Of a stretch of DNA of 28,653 nucleotides, positions 14,948 to 21,493 are shown piece after piece. The position numbers were made by a program, and so were the translations under genes. Below the pieces are notes generated by a model, which was not told the DNA's origin, searched no databases, and saw nothing but the letters and a program-made list of their open reading frames with translations. How positions within the stretch are numbered: the stretch's first letter is position 1; each line of letters starts with the position of its first letter. The DNA lies in assembly GCA_036495525.1 (NCBI GenBank), contig DASXMR010000132.1, positions 1 to 28,653 of the forward strand, written 5' to 3'. The DNA is from DASXMR01 sp036495525 (lineage in GTDB: Bacteria > Actinomycetota > Actinomycetes > Streptosporangiales > Streptosporangiaceae).

Positions 14948-16309
14948 ATGTCATCGATCACCGCACGGCCTGCGGTCACTATCATCACTCCGGGCGAGCC
15001 CGGATGGGATGACGCCCGGAGGGCGTGGAATCTCGCTGTGGACCAGCGGCCCGCCGCGATCGCCATATCCGGCTCGGCGGAGGATGTCCGCGCGGCGGTC
15101 AGCTTCGCCCGCTCGCGCGGCCTGCGGACCACTGCGCAGGCCACCGGTCACAATGCCGCGCCGCTCGGCTCGCTCGCCGACACGGTCCTGGTCAGGACCG
15201 GCGGGATGCGGCAGATCAGCATCGACCCGGCCGCCCGGATCGCCAGGGCGGGGGCCGGAGTGCTCTGGCGGCGGGTCGCCGAGGCGGCTGCGCCGCACGG
15301 CCTGACGGCGCTGGCAGGCTCCTCGCCCGATGTCGGCGTGGTCGGCTACACCCTCGGCGGTGGGCTGAGCTGGCTCGGCCGGGCGTACGGCCTGTCTGCT
15401 AACAACGTCCAGGCGGTCGAGCTCGTCACCGCCGAGGGTGACTTTGTCCGCGCCGATGCGTGCAGCCAGCCCGACCTGTTCTGGGCGCTGCGCGGCGGCG
15501 GCGGCAGCTTCGGCATCGTCACGGCGGTCGAGCTCCGGCTCTTCCCGATCACCGAGGTGTACGCGGGCCTGCTGTGGTGGCCTGCCATCGCCGCCGGGCA
15601 GGTGCTGCAGTCCTGGCGCGAACTGACTCGAAGTGGGCTGCCCGACGAGCTCACCACGACAGCCCGGCTGCTGAACTTCCCGTCCGTCCCGGACGTCCCT
15701 GAGCAATTGCGCGGCCAGTCGTTCGCCGTCATCGACGTGGTCCACCTGGGCGCGCCGGCTGAGGCAGACGGGCTGCTCGCCCCGCTGCGTGCGCTGCAGC
15801 CGGTCACCGACACGATCGGGACGATGCCCGCGCAGGCGCTCGGCTCCATCCACCTGGACCCGGACCGCCCGGTCCCGGCGATGGGCGACGGGCTCCTGCT
15901 CGACCGCCTGCCCGCGCAGGCCGTCGACCAGATCCTCGACGTGGCCGGGCCGGGCACGTCCTCGCCGCTGCTGACGGTGGAACTGCGGCACCTCGGCGGG
16001 GAATTGCGGCGCTCGCGGCCGAACAGCGGCGCGCTCGCTGCCATCGACGCCGACTACCTCGTTCTGGCTGGCGGCCTGGCAGCAACACCGGAGATGGGCT
16101 CGGCGGTCGCGGCGCGCACGGCGGAAGTGAAGTCAGCCGTTTCGCCCTGGGCAGCCAGGCAGATGTACCTCAACCTGGCCGAGACCAGCCGGGACCCGGC
16201 CAGTTTCTGGAGCCGGCAAGCCTACGAGCGGCTCCGCAGGATCAAGAGCGCCGTCGACCCGGCCAACCTGATCCGCGCCAACCACCCGGTCACACCAGCA
16301 AGCAACTGA
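14948..16309 (+). CDS. FAD-linked oxidoreductase, berberine-bridge (PCMH/FAD_binding_4) type
   Basis: A 453-residue flavoprotein. The FAD-binding PCMH domain occupies about 30-205, with ATGHNA containing His68, the probable 8-alpha-histidyl attachment site, and SPDVGVVGYTLGGGLSWLGR. In bicovalent members (for example glucooligosaccharide oxidases) a Cys six residues before that GG-type loop makes a second flavin bond; here the aligned position is Ser126, so only single attachment is expected. The substrate domain follows, and the C-terminal BBE motif is recognisable (NLAETSRDPASFW, YERLRRIKSAVDPANLIRANHPV). These enzymes oxidise sugars, alcohols or secondary metabolites with O2. ATG 14948 has GGAG about six bases upstream. 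It heads an apparent three-gene operon. Confidence 0.87.
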   Translation: MSSITARPAVTIITPGEPGWDDARRAWNLAVDQRPAAIAISGSAEDVRAAVSFARSRGLRTTAQATGHNAAPLGSLADTVLVRTGGMRQISIDPAARIARAGAGVLWRRVAEAAAPHGLTALAGSSPDVGVVGYTLGGGLSWLGRAYGLSANNVQAVELVTAEGDFVRADACSQPDLFWALRGGGGSFGIVTAVELRLFPITEVYAGLLWWPAIAAGQVLQSWRELTRSGLPDELTTTARLLNFPSVPDVPEQLRGQSFAVIDVVHLGAPAEADGLLAPLRALQPVTDTIGTMPAQALGSIHLDPDRPVPAMGDGLLLDRLPAQAVDQILDVAGPGTSSPLLTVELRHLGGELRRSRPNSGALAAIDADYLVLAGGLAATPEMGSAVAARTAEVKSAVSPWAARQMYLNLAETSRDPASFWSRQAYERLRRIKSAVDPANLIRANHPVTPASN

Positions 16310-16312
16310 GGA

Positions 16313-16334
16313 CCGGCGGCATCGCAGCCGCCGG
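16313..16334 (+). other. Intergenic hairpin between the oxidase and the reductase-like gene
   Basis: CCGGCGGC (16313-16320) pairs with GCCGCCGG (16327-16334) around ATCGCA, just before the GGGGGAG ribosome site of 16351. It may protect or attenuate the downstream message. Confidence 0.4.
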
Positions 16335-16350
16335 CGAAGGGGGAGCATTC

Positions 16351-18066
16351 ATGAGTACGGACGTTCGGGCCGTTCCGGCCGCGATCGTGATCGTCAGCCG
16401 GGACGCCGGCGCCCGGCAGAGCCTCGGCCGGGAGTTGTCCCAGCGTTACGGCGCCGACTACCAGATCGTCGTGTGCGACGAGCCTGCTGAGCTGGCCGGC
16501 CGGATCAGGGGCCTGCTGGCGGCTGGCACGCCGGTCGCCCTGGTCATCGGCGGGGCCGGCGGCGCTGACCCCGATGGCATCGAGGTGCTGGCCGGGGTCC
16601 GCGGCGCCGACCCCACGCTGTCGCGGGTGGCTGCGGTGCGCTGGGGTGAATGGGAGACCGCACGGCCGATCTTCGACGCCATTACGATGGGCAAGATCGA
16701 CCACTGGGTGACCCGCCCGGTGCAGAGCCCAGACGAGGACTTTCACCAGGCCATCACCCAGTTCCTTGGCGAGTGGAGCAGTGAGAACGACGGCGGCTTC
16801 GAGGCCGTGCAGGTGATCGGCGAGCAGTGGTCTGCGCGTTCTCAGGAGCTACGGGACACCTTCTCGCGCAACGGCATCCCGGTGGGCTTCTACGAGGCCA
16901 GCAGTGATCGCGGCCAGCAGATGCTGGCCGGGCTTCGGCTGGACTCAGCCGAGCTGCCGGTGGTCGTGCTGCGCTTCGGCGGACAGGAGTCAGCCCTGGT
17001 CAACCCGTCGAACCTGGAGATCGCCGAAGCCTTCGGCCTGATGACCCCGATCCCCGACGACGAGGTCTTTGACGTCGCCGTGGTCGGGGCTGGCCCGGCA
17101 GGGCTCGCGGCGGCGGTCTATGCCTCTTCCGAGGGCCTGCGGACCGTGGTCGTCGAGGGCGAGGCCATCGGCGGCCAGGCCGGGACCACCTCGATGATCC
17201 GCAACTACCCTGGCTTCGCTCAGGGGGTCAGCGGAGCCAAGCTCGCGTTCGGCGCCTACCAGCAGGCCTGGTTCTTCGGCACCACGTTCTTCTTCATGCG
17301 CCAGCCGGTGAGCCTTTCGCGGGAGAACGGCCACTACCGGCTGCGGCTCTCCGACGGCAACTCGCTCACCTCGCGGACCGTAGTCATTACCACCGGCGCC
17401 GCTTACCGCCGGGTCGGCATTCCCGAGCTGGAGGACCTGCAGGGCCGCGGCGTGTTCTACGGCGCCGGCGTGAGCGAGGCGCCGGCCATGCACGGGCGGC
17501 GGGTCTTCGTCATCGGCGGCGGCAACTCCGCCGGTCAGGCCGCGATGCACCTTGCCAGGTGGGCCGAGCAGGTCACGGTCCTGGTGCGCGGGCAGTCACT
17601 CGCCGGCAGCATGTCCGACTACCTGCTCCGGGAGATCAGCGCCACCCCGAACGTGGACGTCAGCTACGGCGTGCAGGTGGCAGGGGCCACCGGCACAGAT
17701 CATCTCGAATCGCTGATTCTCGAGGACCGGCAGACCGGGGCACGGCAGACGGTCCAGGCGGACGGCCTGTTCGCGCTCATCGGCTCGCAGCCGCGGACCT
17801 CATGGCTCGGCGACGAGGTCGCTCGTGACCAGTGGGGCTTCATTCTCACCGGGCAGGACATGCTGGACGACGCGGCCGGCCGCTGGCAGGCTGACCGCCC
17901 GCCGCTGCCGCACGAGACGAGCCTGCCGGGCGTATTCGCGGCCGGTGACGTGCGCCGAGGGTCGCTCAAGCGGGTCGCCTCCGCTGTCGGCGAGGGCGCG
18001 ATCACCATCCCCGCCGTGCACCGCTACCTCGAGACAAGCCTGGCCGCAGAGGCGGTGGCATCGTGA
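16351..18066 (+). CDS. Pseudo-receiver/thioredoxin-reductase-like FAD-NAD(P) oxidoreductase fusion
   Basis: A 571-residue, three-part protein. Residues 1-140 have a response-regulator receiver fold, but the phosphoacceptor Asp position reads Gly68 (ALVIGGAGGAD) and the conserved Lys-Pro is Arg-Pro (WVTRPV), so phosphorylation is unlikely. Residues about 150-225 look thioredoxin-like without a CxxC (ELPVVVLRFGGQESALVNPSN). Residues 238-565 form a thioredoxin-reductase fold: FAD site GAGPAG (246-251), NAD(P) site GGGNSAGQ (389-396) and VFAAGDVR near the end. The CxxC redox pair is absent, as usual for this subfamily (YGAGVSEA there). It probably passes electrons from NAD(P)H to an unknown partner. 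ATG 16351 has GGGGGAG upstream. Its stop overlaps the next start (GTGA). Confidence 0.85.
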   Translation: MSTDVRAVPAAIVIVSRDAGARQSLGRELSQRYGADYQIVVCDEPAELAGRIRGLLAAGTPVALVIGGAGGADPDGIEVLAGVRGADPTLSRVAAVRWGEWETARPIFDAITMGKIDHWVTRPVQSPDEDFHQAITQFLGEWSSENDGGFEAVQVIGEQWSARSQELRDTFSRNGIPVGFYEASSDRGQQMLAGLRLDSAELPVVVLRFGGQESALVNPSNLEIAEAFGLMTPIPDDEVFDVAVVGAGPAGLAAAVYASSEGLRTVVVEGEAIGGQAGTTSMIRNYPGFAQGVSGAKLAFGAYQQAWFFGTTFFFMRQPVSLSRENGHYRLRLSDGNSLTSRTVVITTGAAYRRVGIPELEDLQGRGVFYGAGVSEAPAMHGRRVFVIGGGNSAGQAAMHLARWAEQVTVLVRGQSLAGSMSDYLLREISATPNVDVSYGVQVAGATGTDHLESLILEDRQTGARQTVQADGLFALIGSQPRTSWLGDEVARDQWGFILTGQDMLDDAAGRWQADRPPLPHETSLPGVFAAGDVRRGSLKRVASAVGEGAITIPAVHRYLETSLAAEAVAS

Positions 18067-19022
18067 TCTCAGCAGACAGAAGCCCGCTCTCGGGCACCAG
18101 GCCGCGCCAGCTGGTGCAGATCGAGGGCCGCGGGATGCCAGCGCGAGCGCGCGGGACAGCCGTCAAGCCGGTGGTGCCCGGGGTGCGCTGGCTGCTGCTC
18201 ACGGCCGCAGTACTGGTGCTGCTGGCAGGGCTCCAGCTATTCGCATTCACCAGCCAGACCGGCACGTTCTTTGCCTGGACGATCGCCAGCCCGCTCGCGG
18301 CGGCGTTTCTTGGCGCTGGCTACTGGGCCAGCGTCTCGATCGAGGCGCTGGCCGGCCGGCAGCGGGCCTGGGCCAACGCGCGGATCGCCGTGCCCGCCGT
18401 GCTCGTGTTCACCGTGCTGACGCTGATTGCCAGCCTCACCCACCTGAGCAAGTTCCACCTGGGCGGCGGCTTCGGAACCGGAACGCAGATCGTCACCGTG
18501 GCCTGGATCGCGATCTACGTGCTGGTCCCGGTCCTGCTGCTGATCGCCATTGCCTTCCAGTTGCGCGCGCCGGGTGCGGACCCGCCGCGGTCAGCCCCGC
18601 TGCCCGGCTGGCTGATCGCCGTCCTGGCGGCGCAGGCGACCGTGCTGCTGGGCTTCGGCATCGCGTTGTTCGCGACGTCCGCGCACGCCGCACCATGGTG
18701 GCCGTGGAAGCTGACACCGCTGGTCGCGCAAGCGACCGGCGCATGGCTGATCAGCCTGGGAGTGGCTGCCGCGCAAGCCCTCTTCGAGCGGGATGCGCGG
18801 CGGCTTCGGCCGGCCGCCGTGGGAGACATCCTGCTGGCGGTGCTGCAAGCCGTCGCGCTTGCCCGCTATCCGCACCTGTTCGGCTGGGGCTCGGCCGCCG
18901 GAATCGTCTACCTGGTCGTCCTGGCCACGATGCTGCTGACCGGTGTGGCGGTACTGGCCCGCGACCGGGAGCTCAGCTCGCTCTGGTCGCGGGCGCTGCC
19001 GCTCCCCCGGCCCAGCCACTGA
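18063..19022 (+). CDS. Eight-TM integral membrane protein of unknown function
   Basis: A 319-residue protein I do not recognise. A basic 40-residue cytoplasmic N-terminus is followed by about eight hydrophobic segments (near residues 43-62, 69-90, 108-128, 142-165, 184-205, 224-241, 253-270 and 278-299). LTHLSKFHLGGG between TM3 and TM4 and the HLFGWGSA loop contain histidines, but I see no haem, quinone or transport signature I can defend. GTG 18063 overlaps the stop of the reductase-like gene, so the proteins are made together. A membrane acceptor or anchor for that flavoprotein is the natural hypothesis, inferred only from coupling. Confidence 0.7.
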   Translation: MISADRSPLSGTRPRQLVQIEGRGMPARARGTAVKPVVPGVRWLLLTAAVLVLLAGLQLFAFTSQTGTFFAWTIASPLAAAFLGAGYWASVSIEALAGRQRAWANARIAVPAVLVFTVLTLIASLTHLSKFHLGGGFGTGTQIVTVAWIAIYVLVPVLLLIAIAFQLRAPGADPPRSAPLPGWLIAVLAAQATVLLGFGIALFATSAHAAPWWPWKLTPLVAQATGAWLISLGVAAAQALFERDARRLRPAAVGDILLAVLQAVALARYPHLFGWGSAAGIVYLVVLATMLLTGVAVLARDRELSSLWSRALPLPRPSH

Positions 19023-19038
19023 TCAGCGGGTCAGCACG

Positions 19039-19065
19039 GGCCCGGCCGGAACCTCCGGCCGGGCC
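19039..19065 (+). terminator. Strong terminator of the redox operon
   Basis: GGCCCGGCCGG (19039-19049), loop AACCT, CCGGCCGGGCC (19055-19065) and then TT: a perfect 11-bp, all-GC stem starting 17 bases after the 8-TM stop. It marks the end of the 14948-19022 unit. Confidence 0.75.
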
Positions 19066-19165
19066 TTCCGGCGCCCGCTGGCGAGCTCCCCCGGCTAACG
19101 CGGGATTATTGGCATAGACGCCGGCAACGCATTCCCGCCCGCCAGCGAGGCAGGAGAATGACCGA

Positions 19166-19699
19166 GTGAATATTCGAACCTCGATCCCGGTGATCATGCT
19201 GCTCTGCGCGCTCGGCGCAGGCGTGGCCGCATGCGGCGGCAGCTCAGGCAAATCGACGACGCCTCCCTCTCCATCGCCGTCCGCACCAGCCACCTCCGCG
19301 GCGCCGTCGCCCTCGGGGACCACCTCAGGCAAGTCAGCCGCCGCTGAGATCACGGCCAACTGGGTCGCGTTCTTCAGCCCGAAGACCCCGGTCGCCAAGC
19401 GCGTCAGCCTGCTCGAGAACGGGCAGCAGTTCGCCTCGGTCATCAAGTCGCAGGCCGGCTCCCCGCTGGCCTCCTCGTCCAGCGCCAAGGTCACGAAGGT
19501 GAGCGTGACCTCGGCGACCCAGGCCAAGGTGACGTACTCCATCCTGGTGGGCGGCACGCCCGCGCTGGCGAACCAGGCGGGCGTCGCGGTGCTGCAGGGC
19601 GGCACCTGGAAGGTGGGCGACGCCAGCTTCTGCGGCCTGCTGATCCTGGAGAACAATGGCAAGACGTCTGGGCTGCCGCCCGCCTGCCAGCAGGGCTAG
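19166..19699 (+). CDS. Mtb12-like secreted lipoprotein
   Basis: A 177-residue lipoprotein. A type II signal peptide (residues 1-22, ALGAGVAA) ends at lipobox Cys23, followed by a Ser/Pro/Thr-rich linker to about residue 65. The rest matches the low-molecular-weight antigen Mtb12-type domain: ITANWVAFFSPKTPVAKRVS, LLENGQQFA, AKVTYSILVGG and GGTWKVGDASFC. The domain is common on actinobacterial surfaces and its function is not established. GTG 19166 follows AGGAG (about 19151); a nearer ATG at 19158 runs into a stop after three codons. The DHA2 exporter starts two bases after its stop, which suggests co-translation, although pairing a surface lipoprotein with a pump is unusual. Confidence 0.8.
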   Translation: MNIRTSIPVIMLLCALGAGVAACGGSSGKSTTPPSPSPSAPATSAAPSPSGTTSGKSAAAEITANWVAFFSPKTPVAKRVSLLENGQQFASVIKSQAGSPLASSSSAKVTKVSVTSATQAKVTYSILVGGTPALANQAGVAVLQGGTWKVGDASFCGLLILENNGKTSGLPPACQQG

Positions 19700-19701
19700 C
19701 G

Positions 19702-21297
19702 GTGACAAGCCCGGTCAGCCTGCCAGCGCAGGCCCCCACCGCTCGGCACGGCGGGCGCCCGGTCGCCCTGGCCGTGCTGTGCACGATCTTGTTCCTGACC
19801 TTCCTGGACAACACGATCGTGAGCGTCGGGCTCGGCAGCGTGCAGACCGACCTGAGCGCCGACGTCAGCTCACTGCAGTGGGTGGTCAGCGCCTACGCGC
19901 TGACATTCGCCGCCGCGATGCTGGCCTTCGGGATGGTCAGCGACGAGTTCGGGCGCAAGCGGGTCATGCTGACCGGAGCCGGCATCTTCTGCGCGGGCTC
20001 GATCCTGTGCGCACTGGCCCCGAACGTCCAGACGCTGATCGCCGGGCGCGCGGTGATGGGCCTCGGCGCCGCTGCCAGCGAGCCGGGCACCCTGTCGATG
20101 ATCAGGCACCTCTACACCGAGGAGCGCAGCCGCACCCGCGCCATCGGAGTGTGGACGGCCGTGTCCGGACTGGCGCTCGCCGCCGGCCCGGTGCTGGGCG
20201 GCGCGCTCGTGGGCGCCTGGAGCTGGCGCGCGATCTTCTGGTTCAACCTTGCCTTCGGCCTCGCCGCGCTGATCGCCGCGATCATGGTGCTGCCGGAGAA
20301 CTCCGACCCGGACGCGCACCGGGTGGACATCTCCGGGACAGTACTCGGCGCCGCCGCCCTGACCGCCTTCACCTTCGCTGTCATCAACGCGGAGAGCGCC
20401 GGCTTCGGCGCGCCCAGCGTGATCGCGCTCCTGTGCGTGAGCGTGGCGGCCGCGGCCGCGTTCTTCTTCCGGGAGAGCCGCGCCGCCCATCCGCTGCTCG
20501 ACCTGAGGTACCTGCGGGTGCCAAGGTTCTTCACCGCCAACGTCGTCGCTTTCTGCGCCTACTTCGCCACGTTCGCCGTGTTCTTCTTCACCGCGCTGTA
20601 CCTCTACGAGGTGGCCGGCGACAACGGGTACCAGATCGCCCTGGTCTTCCTGCCTATGACTGTGCTGCTGATCGCCGCCTCGCTGCTGGCCGACCGCTGG
20701 ACGATCAGGGCCGGGCCTGGGCCGTCGATCCTGATCGGCTGCCTGCTGTTCACCGCCGGGCTGCTGCTGACCACGGTCACGCTCAACCCGCACCCCGCCT
20801 ACGCGCCGCTGGCCCTCGCCCTGGCGCTGGTCGGCATCGGCGTCGGCGCGACAGTGGTCCCGGTGACTTCTTCCGCGCTGGGTGCCGTGCCACCGGAGCG
20901 CTCCGGCATGGCCGCGTCGGCGACGAACACCAGCCGCGAGATCGGCGCGGTCACCGGCGTGGCGATCCTCGGCGCGCTGGTGAACGCCCAGCTGCACACG
21001 AGCCTGGTCAACAGGCTGCAGCACCTGGACATCCCGTCAACCTTCCAGTCGGTCGTGCTCAAGGCGCTCGAGACCGGCGGCGTCCCGTCCAGCGGGAATA
21101 CAGCGGGCGCCGGCGGCGCGGCGGGGGCCGGCCAGCTCCAGCTCGTCAACGAGGTGATTCACGCCGCGTACAACGCCTTCCAGACCGGGCTGCGCGCCGC
21201 GCTCGTCCTGTCGGCGGTCCTGGTCTTCCTCGCTGGCGTGTTCGCTTACCTGACGTTGCGGCGACCGGGCCCAGGCCAGACTGACGAAGGGCCTTGA
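19702..21297 (+). CDS. DHA2 (EmrB/QacA-type) MFS exporter
   Basis: A full-length, 531-residue, 14-TM exporter. TM1 carries LTFLDNTIVSVGLGSVQTDL, the loop motif A is GMVSDEFGRKR, motif C is GLALAAGPVLGGALVG, and WRAIFWFNLAFG is family-typical. A periplasmic Gly/Ala-rich loop (GVPSSGNTAGAGGAAGAG) precedes the last TM, as often in DHA2 pumps. It probably exports a hydrophobic drug or metabolite by proton antiport; the substrate is unknown. It starts at GTG 19702, two bases after the lipoprotein stop, so translation depends on it. No local TetR is encoded beside it. It ends 88 bases before a pair of tandem hairpins. Confidence 0.88.
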   Translation: MTSPVSLPAQAPTARHGGRPVALAVLCTILFLTFLDNTIVSVGLGSVQTDLSADVSSLQWVVSAYALTFAAAMLAFGMVSDEFGRKRVMLTGAGIFCAGSILCALAPNVQTLIAGRAVMGLGAAASEPGTLSMIRHLYTEERSRTRAIGVWTAVSGLALAAGPVLGGALVGAWSWRAIFWFNLAFGLAALIAAIMVLPENSDPDAHRVDISGTVLGAAALTAFTFAVINAESAGFGAPSVIALLCVSVAAAAAFFFRESRAAHPLLDLRYLRVPRFFTANVVAFCAYFATFAVFFFTALYLYEVAGDNGYQIALVFLPMTVLLIAASLLADRWTIRAGPGPSILIGCLLFTAGLLLTTVTLNPHPAYAPLALALALVGIGVGATVVPVTSSALGAVPPERSGMAASATNTSREIGAVTGVAILGALVNAQLHTSLVNRLQHLDIPSTFQSVVLKALETGGVPSSGNTAGAGGAAGAGQLQLVNEVIHAAYNAFQTGLRAALVLSAVLVFLAGVFAYLTLRRPGPGQTDEGP

Positions 21298-21385
21298 CGG
21301 CCCGCTCGCCGCTGCTTGCGCCAGCACCTGACGGCCGCCAGGACGCCGGTCACCGCGCAGCTCATCCGGGAGGCCATGGACCGCA

Positions 21386-21451
21386 GCCGGGGACCTAGCA
21401 AGCCCCGGCCATGCGGAGCCGCCGTGGCGACGTGCTCGCCACGGCGGCTCC
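21386..21451. terminator. Tandem hairpins forming a bidirectional terminator
   Basis: Hairpin 1 is GCCGGGG (21386-21392) with CCCCGGC (21403-21409). Hairpin 2 is a perfect 15-bp stem, GGAGCCGCCGTGGCG (21415-21429) with CGCCACGGCGGCTCC (21437-21451), around ACGTGCT. They lie between the convergent exporter and phospholipase genes and can serve both. Confidence 0.7.
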
Positions 21452-21493
21452 GGCGTGCTGTCCGGCTGTGCTGACGCCAGCGAGGTTGGCTCG

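Noticed and set aside
19656..21284. 542-codon plus-strand frame overlapping the second DHA2 exporter
   Set aside because: Arg/Pro/Ala-rich shadow in another frame; the 19702 frame has MFS motifs and hydrophobic periodicity.
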